The notes under the pieces: model-generated | What the model saw: only the letters and a program-made list of their open reading frames with translations | Told to the model about the DNA's origin: nothing | Databases searched by the model: none | Made by a program: the position numbers and the translations under genes | Origin: Candidatus Magnetocorallium paracelense | GTDB taxonomy: Bacteria > Nitrospirota > Thermodesulfovibrionia > Thermodesulfovibrionales > Magnetobacteriaceae | DNA: 54,924 nucleotides | Reading direction: 5' to 3' | Assembly: GCA_029001845.1 (NCBI GenBank) | Contig: JAREWP010000064.1 | Span: 1 to 54,924 of the forward strand | Part shown: positions 34,743 to 42,389 of the stretch, one piece after another | Position numbering within the stretch: the stretch's first letter is position 1 | Layout of the letters: every line of letters begins with the position of its first letter

Positions 34743-36494
34743 TCAGGCATCGGGAAGAGTTATTCTTACAGTCGTCCCGTTACCGTTATTTCCAGTAACT
34801 TCTATTTCGCCGCCATGACTTTCCATGATCTTACGTACAATGGCAAGACCGAGACCGGTTCCGGTTTTTTTGGTAGTAAAATAGGGATCGAATATATGGG
34901 GAAGGTCTTCATCACTAATCCCGCTCCCTGTGTCCGATATCTCGACAACAAAAAGTCGGCTCTTTTCATCTTTATGTACAGAGATGGATAATATGCCGCT
35001 TCTTTCCATCGATTCTATGGCGTTTAGATAGAGATTTAACAGTACTTGCCTGATCCTGTCCGTATCGATTGACGCCTCATTTGTAGATAGTCCCTCAATA
35101 TCTATCTTGATATCTTTTGCTTTAATATCGGCCTCAACGAGCCTTAATGTATCCTCGATTAAGGGCGGGAGAGACGTTTTGGTCCTCTTCAACTCCATCG
35201 GTCGAGCAAACTCCAAAAGCTGGCTTATGACTCTGTTTAAACGTTCCACTTCGTGAATCATGATTTCCGCTGTTTTTTTATCCTCAGGAATCTCCTTGTA
35301 CCTCTCTTTAAAGTATGTGGCGAAACCTTTTATGGAACTGAGGGGGTTTCTTATCTCATGGGCTACTCCTGCGGCAAGCCTGCCTATGGAGGCCATTCGT
35401 CTGTTTGTTTCTATCTCCTTTTGAAGGCTTCTGATCTCCGACAGATCTCTGAAAATAACCAGATACCCCATAGAGTCACCGTTTTCACTCTTCAAATTGG
35501 CTGCTATCATGTCAAGGGGGACCTTGTTATCCCTGTCCCCTGCATACTCTATCTCCCTGGTGAACACTCTGTCTTCATTTCTGAGTTTTTCCAACACTTC
35601 CACTGCATCGTCGGGCAGTATGTCGGTTATCTCTCTGTCTGACGCCTCATCTGCAGAAATACCGAGGATCGATTCGGCAGTCTCATTAGAGGTAAATATT
35701 TTCCCCCTGTTGTCTATTGCAAGAAGTCCTACCGGCATACTCTCGATCAGTTTGTCTGAAAGGGCTTTAACCCTTGTCAGAGAGGTCTTTGTTGTTTTAT
35801 AGGCATGGGCCAGAAAAAGCAGTAATACACCGGCAAGACCAATGAGCAGGAGTACAAAGGCCATTATAATGGAATGGCGCATCTCCTCGGCCCTTGCCTC
35901 CTCTATCGGCCCCATATCGAGACCAACAAATATAAGCTGCCTCTTTATAGCAAAATCCTCTCCTTCTTTAAAAAAGGGATTGTTTCCGAACCTGAACATC
36001 ATTCCGCGAAAGCCGCGATGCCCGGGAATACGTTCGGGAGATGGGGAGAAATGGCGGTAAACCTCGAATGTCCTTTTCCCCAAAGGATTTAAAACCTCGC
36101 GCCAGGCGATTTTTTTAGATTCATAAAAACCTTCCATATCGATGCCTGCAACATACACCTTCCCGATCATGGAAGGTTCGCTGTGCGCAAGTATTTCTCC
36201 CTTCATATTAGTGATGATGATATAAGCGATGTCAGATTGTTGAGCCGTCTCGCTTAAAAGTCGTTGAAGTTTAAAGTCCACCCCCTTTAATCCCATCATC
36301 CCTCTCCATCCTGTTCTGGCCCCTGCCTCAAAAGATCTGATCAGGGCTGCTCCCTTTTCTACAAGGAGTTTTGTCGTATTTTTTTTTTGTTTGTAAATAT
36401 TCTCGATCGTTATAAAAAGAAATATGGGAAACAGAATTAATACAGCCCCCAAAACCGCCCACGGCGGAATACTTATCCAGTTTTTCTTTTGCAT
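34743..36494 (-). CDS. Membrane sensor histidine kinase (ZraS-like)
   Basis: A 583-residue kinase when started at ATG 36492-36494 (MQKKNWISIPPW); an upstream start at 36557 would add 21 unlikely residues. Topology: TM1 about 10-35, a periplasmic sensor of about 170 residues with a single-Cache look (AYIIITNMKGEILAHSE), TM2 about 205-230, a PAS domain (LIESMPVGLLAIDNRGKIF), HisKA with VAHEIRNPLSSIKG, and HATPase with NLYLNAIESM, DTGSGI and TGTGLGLAIV. It presumably phosphorylates the downstream regulator. Envelope or metal stress is the likely signal given the ZraP-like neighbour. Confidence 0.94.
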   Translation of the reverse strand: MQKKNWISIPPWAVLGAVLILFPIFLFITIENIYKQKKNTTKLLVEKGAALIRSFEAGARTGWRGMMGLKGVDFKLQRLLSETAQQSDIAYIIITNMKGEILAHSEPSMIGKVYVAGIDMEGFYESKKIAWREVLNPLGKRTFEVYRHFSPSPERIPGHRGFRGMMFRFGNNPFFKEGEDFAIKRQLIFVGLDMGPIEEARAEEMRHSIIMAFVLLLIGLAGVLLLFLAHAYKTTKTSLTRVKALSDKLIESMPVGLLAIDNRGKIFTSNETAESILGISADEASDREITDILPDDAVEVLEKLRNEDRVFTREIEYAGDRDNKVPLDMIAANLKSENGDSMGYLVIFRDLSEIRSLQKEIETNRRMASIGRLAAGVAHEIRNPLSSIKGFATYFKERYKEIPEDKKTAEIMIHEVERLNRVISQLLEFARPMELKRTKTSLPPLIEDTLRLVEADIKAKDIKIDIEGLSTNEASIDTDRIRQVLLNLYLNAIESMERSGILSISVHKDEKSRLFVVEISDTGSGISDEDLPHIFDPYFTTKKTGTGLGLAIVRKIMESHGGEIEVTGNNGNGTTVRITLPDA

Positions 36495-36789
36495 GGCATA
36501 GATTATATAGCAATTTATATTCCTTTTTGTTTTTACCTGCTTCAAAATGTAGTGCATAACTTCTCTGCATACATTTTATCCAACTGCATACATCCGGTGT
36601 ATACATATTATCCACTTTCCCGCTTCACTATGCAAGAGTTAATTTACTGACGTACTGCCAACAATAAAGGTGTGACCGATAATCGACATTTACCTGTTCG
36701 TTGTAAGAGCCTTTATTTTCAGGCTTTCTAAAAACAAAAGTTAATAGTGACGTAAAGACGAAAACAAAAATCGCTTTTTTAAAAATTTA

Positions 36790-36805
36790 TGGCATGAACT
36801 TTGAT
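36790..36805 (+). promoter_or_regulatory. Sigma-54 promoter of the ZraP-like gene
   Basis: TGGCATGAACTTTGAT matches the -24/-12 consensus TGGCACG-N4-TTGCA with correct GG-to-G(C) spacing (C at -12 replaced by A). It lies about 50 nt upstream of the start at 36855. Two TGACGTA repeats (about 36648 and 36748) upstream could be activator sites. Confidence 0.72.
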
Positions 36806-36854
36806 ATATATGAGTTATACAAAAATTTAAAAATAAAACACAGGAGGTAACAAA

Positions 36855-37346
36855 ATGAAAAAGTTAGCAGCACTTTTAGGAATCGCATTCATCTTAACGG
36901 CTTCCACCTATCCGGCATTCGCCTTTGGCAAAGGCATGTGGGGTGGCGGTCACCATATGATGGGGGGCGGCCCTTGCAGCAATATGCAGGGAATCGATCT
37001 GAACACAACCTTAACAGAGGAACAAAAAGAGAGCCTTGCCAGATTAAAAAAAGAATTTTATGACGCTACCGCAGATATGAGAAACGAAGTTGCAAACAAA
37101 AAGGTCGATCTCAGAACCCTTATGAGAGCGCCTGCGCCTGACAAAGAGAGAGTAATGGCTTTACAGAAAGAAATTCATCGCATCAAGGGTAAAATTGCGG
37201 AAAAGAGAATGGAATATATTCTGGAAACCCGTAAGGTAGCGCCTGAGAGCAATTTACAGGCAGGTATGGGTTGCGGCATGGGAGGTCGCGGTATGGGACA
37301 TGGCTTTGGAGGCGGCGGTTTCGGACAGGGCAACTGTAATTATTAA
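36855..37346 (+). CDS. ZraP/CpxP-like periplasmic metal-binding protein
   Basis: A 163-residue exported protein. The signal peptide runs to about residue 23 (cleavage after YPAFA). After it comes a Gly/His/Met-rich stretch with WGGGHHMMGGGPC, then an LTxxQ-type helical hairpin (TLTEEQKESLARLKKEFYDA and KERVMALQKEIHRIKGKIAE). The C-terminal tail is again Gly/Met/Cys-rich (GMGCGMGGRGMGHGFGGGG). This is the Spy/CpxP/ZraP layout of periplasmic chaperones that bind zinc. AGGAGGT precedes the ATG. A sigma-54 promoter and the divergent kinase/regulator pair make it the output gene of a ZraSRP-like system. Confidence 0.9.
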   Translation: MKKLAALLGIAFILTASTYPAFAFGKGMWGGGHHMMGGGPCSNMQGIDLNTTLTEEQKESLARLKKEFYDATADMRNEVANKKVDLRTLMRAPAPDKERVMALQKEIHRIKGKIAEKRMEYILETRKVAPESNLQAGMGCGMGGRGMGHGFGGGGFGQGNCNY

Positions 37347-37397
37347 AAAAATTACACTTAAATTTTTAGATAAATTAAACAAAGATAAAAAAACACT

Positions 37398-37467
37398 CAT
37401 TCAAAACACTCCTTTCATCCTCCTCATTAAAACGCCTCTCCCCAAACAGGGAGAGGCGTACTCCTTA
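37398..37467. repeat. 70-bp repeat, copy 1, with terminator-like hairpin
   Basis: The 70 bp differ at only three positions from 41058-41127. Within it ACGCCTCTCCC (37431-37441) pairs with GGGAGAGGCGT around CAAACA, a hairpin that may also end transcription of the ZraP-like gene. The two copies are in direct orientation and flank the transposase/TIR genes. Confidence 0.85.
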
Positions 37468-37863
37468 ATTTCCCTCTATACTGTACTTGTGTGAAGTTAT
37501 GCTTTTTTTACTTTATGGAATGGTAAGGTGAATCGATATCGGCAGCGTATACCAATATAAGTGAAAAAATGGGAAAAGGGAATATAGAGAGATGACTAAT
37601 GCAAGTCATCTTTTCTCATAAATTTTCTTGATAAAGCTAATAGTTTGTCCCAGCTAATTTCTTAGAGGATCATTTTTGGCTTTAAAAATGACACTTTAAG
37701 GCAGTAAATCAGCAAGTTTTTTATCATAAGCTCTCGTTTTTAAAGGATTTTTTTGGTCCGACCCCCTTGTGTAATATAGATTTTATGCCGTATCTGTCGG
37801 ATTTTTATTTTTGGTTCTATATTCTGTAATTGCACCTCTTCATGCTCATAAAATTTTTCATTA
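37468..37863. other. Gene-free AT-rich stretch
   Basis: No coding frame, RNA gene or strong hairpin is seen. Near 37755 GGTCCGACCCCCTTGTG resembles GGTACGACCCCCTTATC near 38502, a short repeat that brackets the antidote/killer remnant. Confidence 0.4.
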
Positions 37864-38160
37864 TTAACGACTAATTTCATGGACTGAAAGTCTCAAACCC
37901 ATATTTTTTAATAGAGACACAAAAGTATATAATTGAAGATTTTCTTTTTCAGAAAGTATTTTGTATAAAGCTTCTGTATCTATATTCGATTTTTTTGAGA
38001 GTTCTGATATTCCTATAGCCTCTGCCACGTTTCGAAGTGCTAATAAAAATTCTTCTTTATTTCCTTCTTCAAGCGCAACTTCTAAGTATGCAGCAGCTTC
38101 TGCAGGATTTTTTAAATCCTTAATCAAATTCTTATGATAATCTATAGAACGTTTACCCAT
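37864..38160 (-). CDS. Addiction-module antidote protein (HigA-like, partner of Gp49-like killer)
   Basis: A 98-residue protein from ATG 38158-38160 (MGKRSIDYHKNL). It matches the 'putative addiction module antidote' family: NPAEAAAYLEVALEEGNKEE, LALRNVAEAIGISELSKKSN and a helix-turn-helix LSEKENLQLYTFVSLLKNMG. GGAGG is 7 nt before the ATG, inside the end of the toxin frame. A longer start at 38241 overlaps the toxin and is unlikely. The partner toxin upstream (38162-38389) lacks its N-terminus, so this antidote seems to be an orphan. Confidence 0.85.
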   Translation of the reverse strand: MGKRSIDYHKNLIKDLKNPAEAAAYLEVALEEGNKEEFLLALRNVAEAIGISELSKKSNIDTEALYKILSEKENLQLYTFVSLLKNMGLRLSVHEISR

Positions 38161-38161
38161 A

Positions 38162-38389
38162 TTAATCCTCCTGTAGATAGTCTTTCCAGTATTTTTTAGC
38201 CTGCTCAATATCCTGTTGTTGGTTTTTTTTAGTTCCTCCACAGAGTAAAAGAACTATGTTTTTGTCTACTTGTCCAAAGTAAATTCTGTAACCGGGTCCA
38301 AAGTCGAGACGGAGTTCGTAAACTCCCTCTCCAACAGATTTACAGTCTCCAATCGCATTCCCTCTACTTTCTATCGTTAATGGAATTTG
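38162..38389 (-). pseudogene. Truncated addiction-module killer (HigB/Gp49-like) toxin
   Basis: The open frame of 75 residues carries the C-terminal three quarters of the killer family: IGDCKSVGEGVYELRLDFG, PGYRIYFGQVDKNIVLLLCG, QDIEQAKKYWKDYLQED. Full members (about 100 residues) begin with a further 25-30 residues. Here an in-frame TAA (38390-38392) stands just upstream and no ATG, GTG or TTG start is available. Killer-before-antidote order is normal for this family, and the antidote follows at 38160. Loss of the N-terminus should inactivate the toxin. Confidence 0.8.
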
Positions 38390-38478
38390 TTAGATCATGA
38401 TTTATGCTTTATTATTAAAACTATCGATCTTTTTTTATAGACTTCTTCGGTTAAGTCCATAAGGCGCGCTAATAGTTT

Positions 38479-38502
38479 GCCTGTCCCCACCAATTCCCTT
38501 TG
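38479..38502 (-). repeat. GGGGACAGG motif, copy 1
   Basis: The minus strand reads GGGAATTGGTGGGGACAGGC. It lies downstream of the RAYT transposase gene and is followed by the short repeat CCAAAGGG side shared with 37755. Confidence 0.6.
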
Positions 38503-38557
38503 GTACGACCCCCTTATCTACACTATACAATATTGCAGGGAAGTTATAAAGGCGCCC

Positions 38558-39484
38558 CTATGACTCCTTAAGCAGATTTTTAAGAGAATAAATATTGTCA
38601 AGCCCCTGTATCTCCCTTGGACTCTTCTCTCTCTGACCGTTAAAATAACTTTTGAATTCCAGATAGTATTTATTTACAAACCCCTTCGTTCCTATTATCC
38701 CGCTGTCACTGAAATATCGTGTTTTATATCTTAGTCTGTCTTTTATAGTCAGTCGATATCCCTTGTCCCTCTCTGCCGCTGCTACGGCTTTGTCAATGGG
38801 TTTTCCTTTCTTCGTCTCTATTGCTCCCTTTTCATACACATACTCACGATAACTCCTGATTCTTTCCTCCTTCGACATCTCACCATACCCGCTCAATCCG
38901 AAATCCGTTGAAAGAAAATCATCTCTGTTACCGCTCTGGATATGATAACCAAGACTGCTCCACCTGTACTCCTCCGGTCTTTCTACGATCCCCGCCCTCA
39001 CGGGATTCAAATCTATATAAGCAAGACAATTCACCAGCGTATCACCGCTCTCCACTATCACACTCTTAAATCGATCTCCCCAAAAATAACCGCTCCTGTT
39101 ATGCTCTTTGTTATAATATCTCGAAAACCTCTGCTTGATATCCTTCACATACTCAGACAAATTCGACAACCTAGCCCGATAAAAAGGCATCTGCCCGGAA
39201 GTTAACAACCTCTCCTCCCCCTTATAATACCTCTTCATCCTCGCTCTTATATCGTCATCATCAAAACCATCTCCGTCCTTCATCTTCACAAGCAGATGCA
39301 TATGATTGCCCATAACACAAAACCCGTACACCTCCGTAAAATACACCGAACTCATCCACTTAATCAGCTCCGTTAAATACTCCTTTTCAACATCACCAAG
39401 AACAAACCCCTCAAGAGCAGTCTTCGTAATAACATGATAAACAACCTCTTCTCCCTTCACAACCATTCGAGCAATACGCGCCAT
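38558..39484 (-). CDS. REP-associated tyrosine transposase (RAYT, Y1_Tnp)
   Basis: A 308-residue HUH-type single-strand transposase. The N-terminus has RMVVKGEEVVYHVITKT. The metal-binding HUH pair is H61 and H63 in VMGNHMHLLVK. The Tyr-bearing helix is SEYVKDIKQRFSRYYNKEH, followed by SGYFWGDRFKSVIVE and AYIDLNPVRAGIVERPEEY, all family hallmarks. An extension from about residue 200 (extra basic helices) is common in this subgroup. RAYTs move or maintain short palindromic REP sequences. Degenerate copies of one motif occur around this gene and its neighbours, which fits such a role. AGGAGA precedes the ATG. Confidence 0.92.
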   Translation of the reverse strand: MARIARMVVKGEEVVYHVITKTALEGFVLGDVEKEYLTELIKWMSSVYFTEVYGFCVMGNHMHLLVKMKDGDGFDDDDIRARMKRYYKGEERLLTSGQMPFYRARLSNLSEYVKDIKQRFSRYYNKEHNRSGYFWGDRFKSVIVESGDTLVNCLAYIDLNPVRAGIVERPEEYRWSSLGYHIQSGNRDDFLSTDFGLSGYGEMSKEERIRSYREYVYEKGAIETKKGKPIDKAVAAAERDKGYRLTIKDRLRYKTRYFSDSGIIGTKGFVNKYYLEFKSYFNGQREKSPREIQGLDNIYSLKNLLKES

Positions 39485-39573
39485 TTTATTATCTCCTAAT
39501 TCTTTTATATAAACATTTAAAATGTCAGGATTTATGATCCAATGCAGTATCTTACAACACTTTAGCTTCTTAA

Positions 39574-39610
39574 ATCAATAAATAACCTGTCCCCATCAAT
39601 TCCCCTTTTT
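39574..39610 (-). repeat. GGGGACAGG motif, copy 2
   Basis: The minus strand reads GGGGAATTGATGGGGACAGG then TTATTTATTGATTT. The stop codon TGA of the TIR gene lies inside the motif, so the gene and motif are fused. Confidence 0.75.
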
Positions 39611-40360
39611 GCTTTCTATAAACTTTTTTCTATCGTCGTCCTTAACAATTGGTCCGAACATAGGAGCAGCGTCATAAACATTTCGGTAATAAATGAGGTC
39701 ATACTCAAATTTTCCAACACCACTTACAGGAAAAGACCGTGCATATAACGTGATAACAATCTCGGAATTAAATCGATTTACTTGACTCTGAACCAGATCG
39801 TACAAAGCTCTGATCTGTTTAAAAAACGCTCCTTGCTCTTTTGCTTCTGATACAATCCATTCTTTGGGAAGTAATTCGAACTGTATGTCGTCCTTGTTTT
39901 CTTTTTTATGTTTGGCGAAATTATACATAGGTGAGCTGTGTTCGATAATTTTTATCAGTTGGTTAAATCCGTCATGTTTCCAATAATCCAAGCATTGAAT
40001 CTCTCGAAGTTTAACTCCAAATTGTGGAATTTGTAAATCTGGAATTTCACAGTCGTCAAGTCGTAATAATATCAGATAAATGCTCTCCGTTGGCCTTTCC
40101 GCATATGAGTTTAGGGCCAGTCTTAATTCTTTTTGAATAAAGCCCTGCTTTTTTACAGAATTCTCTGACAAACAAGCAATAAATATGTCACTCTGCTGAA
40201 TGACTTTAGGTATCTCAACTTGCCAGTTTTGACCTGCTATAAGATCATTCTCATCCAACCAAGGGGAAAAACCCACTTCGCTAAGTTTTTGATAGATTTC
40301 ATGTACTATTACTTTGTCTTCTGATGCGTGAGCAAGAAAAATTTTAAAAGATTTATTCAT
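39596..40360 (-). CDS. TIR-domain protein, probable defence effector
   Basis: A 254-residue protein. Residues 5-135 form a TIR_2 domain: KIFLAHASEDKVIVHEIYQK, GFSPWLDENDLIAGQNWQ, IFIACLSENSVKKQGFIQKE with E78 as the likely NADase Glu. Bacterial TIRs often cleave NAD+ or make signalling nucleotides during phage response. Residues about 150-250 (LPKEWIVSEAKEQGAFFKQI, ITLYARSFPVSGVGKFEYDL) form a second, unrecognised alpha/beta part that may sense the trigger. It seems to be a stand-alone gene between two copies of the GGGGACAGG motif. Its last two codons and stop come from the motif. Confidence 0.88.
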   Translation of the reverse strand: MNKSFKIFLAHASEDKVIVHEIYQKLSEVGFSPWLDENDLIAGQNWQVEIPKVIQQSDIFIACLSENSVKKQGFIQKELRLALNSYAERPTESIYLILLRLDDCEIPDLQIPQFGVKLREIQCLDYWKHDGFNQLIKIIEHSSPMYNFAKHKKENKDDIQFELLPKEWIVSEAKEQGAFFKQIRALYDLVQSQVNRFNSEIVITLYARSFPVSGVGKFEYDLIYYRNVYDAAPMFGPIVKDDDRKKFIESKKGN

Positions 40361-40493
40361 AACAATGTAAACCTCTTAAATCTATTTATCGTTATCAATA
40401 TTAGATGGCACATTCGAGGAATTCATCGTAACCCCATTCACATCCGTATGCAATGACGGGTTAGCAGTTTTTGATTTGAATTGAATTCCAATA

Positions 40494-40522
40494 AAATGAC
40501 CTGTCCGCATGAATTCCCCTTA
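40494..40522 (-). repeat. GGGGACAGG motif, copy 3
   Basis: The minus strand reads GGGGAATTCATGCGGACAGG then TCATTTTATTGG. It lies 15 nt downstream of the 147-residue ORF. Confidence 0.65.
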
Positions 40523-40536
40523 AAAATTATATCTTT

Positions 40537-40980
40537 TCATCTGCTAGGAACTATAGTTGATTTGTTGACATACGTGAAGTGAAATCGGCGTATAATTGGC
40601 CATACCCGAGGATGATCTTCAGATGGCATATAGAATCCATTTCTCGATGGAATTCTTGTATACTCAGGCAAACTATCAGAATCCCACCGCCAATCCTGAG
40701 AGGTTTTCAGAATATCAGATTCTTCTTTTAGTTCATATAAAAGTTGTTGATCAAGCGCCATCCATACACATTGTTTGTGAATGGACAATACGATTAAGCT
40801 ACCAACCAAGAATCGCAAGCGATCAGGATCAGCAATGTAATAAATACCCCATTTATTTGAACCGTATGTATTTGTCTCGATCAATGATTCCAAAAGAACC
40901 GATAAGCAAAGTTTTCTGACTTCTGCCTCGGGTAGAAGTGAATTTATAACATTCTCTATGTCGTAAATGTCGTTTTTCAA
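40537..40980 (-). CDS. Hypothetical protein, 147 residues
   Basis: I do not recognise this protein. It begins with an acidic helix (NDIYDIENVINSLLPEAEVR) and a Leu-rich helix (LCLSVLLESLIETNTYG). Then come WGIYYIADPDRLRFLVGSLIV, with a pattern suggesting beta strands, and a C-terminal part rich in aromatic and Arg residues (VWPIIRRFHFTYVNKSTIVP). No signal peptide. It is a single gene between two copies of the GGGGACAGG motif and follows the putative nuclease gene, so it shares the accessory context. Codon use is AT-rich like its neighbours. Confidence 0.65.
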   Translation of the reverse strand: MKNDIYDIENVINSLLPEAEVRKLCLSVLLESLIETNTYGSNKWGIYYIADPDRLRFLVGSLIVLSIHKQCVWMALDQQLLYELKEESDILKTSQDWRWDSDSLPEYTRIPSRNGFYMPSEDHPRVWPIIRRFHFTYVNKSTIVPSR

Positions 40981-41010
40981 TGTTTACGTCTTTATTATTT
41001 CAGTGTGTTT

Positions 41011-41057
41011 AAAATCAATAATTTAACCTGTCCCCCTACCTTTAATTCTTAATTCCC
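41011..41057 (-). repeat. GGGGACAGG motif, copy 4
   Basis: The minus strand reads GGTAGGGGGACAGGTTAAAT then TATTGATTTT, preceded by GGGGAATTAAGAATTAAA. It lies between the 147-residue ORF and the 70-bp repeat. Confidence 0.65.
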
Positions 41058-41127
41058 CATTCAAAACACTCCTTTCATCCTCCTCATTAAAACGCTTCTC
41101 CCCAAACAGGGAAAGGCGTGCTCCTTA
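41058..41127. repeat. 70-bp repeat, copy 2
   Basis: Matches 37398-37467 at 67 of 70 positions. Two of the changes fall in the hairpin arms (CTTCTCCC / GGGAAAGG), which weakens the stem. Confidence 0.85.
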
Positions 41128-41174
41128 CTGTGAATCTTATTACCTATTTACTATTATTCCTCCTTTATTTCGGT

Positions 41175-42050
41175 TTAGCCATTACTAAAACCTATTCTTA
41201 CTGAAAAATCTACTGCTAATAAATTATGATTTCCACTATCAGGTTCCATAGTATTTTTTGCGATTTTAATTATTTTCTCTCTTCTATCACCAATAAATCC
41301 CGGAATAAGAAGTTCACCAAACCAATACCAAAGTGGAATACAATTTGAGATTATATCCTGTAATCTGGCTCTTCGCCCTCCATTATCATTTGTTTCAACT
41401 GCTAATGCTGGCACAACAATAATACCGGTTGATTCAGCTTTTTGCTGAGAAGATAAAAATGGTATATTTAATGTATCAAAACCAAATGATCCAAAATTCC
41501 ATATCGGTGAACTACACCCTGGGGCGCCTTTTGAAAAAGCTATTGGTTCAATGGTACTGTAGGTTTCAACGAATGAAGGAGGAATAAATACAAAATAAAA
41601 AGAACTTGGGGTGATATCTAACAGTAGACTACTTTGCTTTATTTCTGAATTACCGACCTTATGGTAAAAATCATCTACATAACCTTGCTCTGTTACTTTT
41701 TTGCACTGAATCAAAGTGGCATAAGTTGCTTTATAAGATTTACCTTTTTCATAGACTTGCCGATTGATTATTAAGCCAATATCAGCGCCTGTTTTATACT
41801 CTTTCGTAGATTTTCTGATCTGTGTATCAAGATATATTCTATAATCTCTAAGTAATTGAATTGATCCACCCCATACATTTTCTATTGATGAAGTATCAAG
41901 AGAATCAACTAACAATTCGGTCAACGCTCTCTCATCGATTGACTGGCTCATTCTTAGCCTATTTTCCAGCTTACGTCCAATATTTCCTGATAATGTAAGG
42001 CACGGTTTAAAAAAAAGTTCTTTTATTTCATCTTTTAGCCATACATCCAT
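41175..42050 (-). CDS. Candidate PD-(D/E)XK restriction-type nuclease
   Basis: A 291-residue protein. An N-terminal helical region has DERALTELLVDSL (E45). Then comes KTGADIGLIINRQ (D90) and, after a hairpin, ATLIQCKKVT with Q115-C-K117. The spacing E-x44-D-x24-QxK is compatible with the metal site of an Mrr-like PD-(D/E)XK nuclease, and no other fold explains the GADIGL...QCKK pair well. The C-terminal half (residues 140-290) contains PSSFYFVFIPPSF and CIPLWYWFGELLIPG and is not recognised. No methylase or ATPase partner is adjacent. It belongs to the single-gene accessory row. The nuclease call is an inference from motif spacing. Confidence 0.6.
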   Translation of the reverse strand: MDVWLKDEIKELFFKPCLTLSGNIGRKLENRLRMSQSIDERALTELLVDSLDTSSIENVWGGSIQLLRDYRIYLDTQIRKSTKEYKTGADIGLIINRQVYEKGKSYKATYATLIQCKKVTEQGYVDDFYHKVGNSEIKQSSLLLDITPSSFYFVFIPPSFVETYSTIEPIAFSKGAPGCSSPIWNFGSFGFDTLNIPFLSSQQKAESTGIIVVPALAVETNDNGGRRARLQDIISNCIPLWYWFGELLIPGFIGDRREKIIKIAKNTMEPDSGNHNLLAVDFSVRIGFSNG

Positions 42051-42175
42051 TATTCATTCCTCCTACTTATTTCTATTCAGTCCGCTACAATGGAGCGTTA
42101 TGCTCTTATAACCTTGGATTCTATTAAAGTACCCTAACCTATGAATAATTGAGTTTGGATTCACCAAATGTATAA

Positions 42176-42212
42176 AGTCAAAAAATTAATCTGTCTCCCT
42201 AAACTCCTTTTG
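42176..42212 (-). repeat. GGGGACAGG motif, copy 5 (degenerate)
   Basis: The minus strand reads AGGAGTTTAGGGAGACAGAT then TAATTTTTTGAC. Three degenerate copies stand in the 340-bp gap between the nuclease and membrane-protein genes. Confidence 0.45.
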
Positions 42213-42262
42213 GCATTTAGCTTTTTAATGGGAGTCCCTTTTATCTTAATCTAATTGAGAAA

Positions 42263-42292
42263 TTATTTCTCCTGTACCCCTACCAATCCCCT
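42263..42292 (-). repeat. GGGGACAGG motif, copy 6 (degenerate)
   Basis: The minus strand reads GGGGATTGGTAGGGGTACAG then GAGAAATAA. It differs from the consensus by a T in GGGGTACAGG. Confidence 0.45.
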
Positions 42293-42341
42293 CTTGTCAT
42301 CCATTTTATGTTGTAATTTATTGATCCCTTATCCTTCCCAT

Positions 42342-42374
42342 ATAATCAATAAATTGACCTTTAAATTCCCCTAT
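42342..42374 (-). repeat. GGGGACAGG motif, copy 7 (partial)
   Basis: The minus strand reads GGGGAATTTAAAGGTCAATT then TATTGATTAT. The outer parts match the consensus but the GGGGAC core is reduced to AAAG. Confidence 0.4.
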
Positions 42375-42389
42375 TTTGGATTAATAGAA

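Noticed and set aside
40429-40463. TAACCCC...GGGTTA inverted repeat with inner pairing, resembling an integron attC site between TIR and 147-aa genes
   Set aside because: The core triplets do not fit the GTTRRRY/RYYYAAC rule, other gene borders lack it, and no integrase is in the window.
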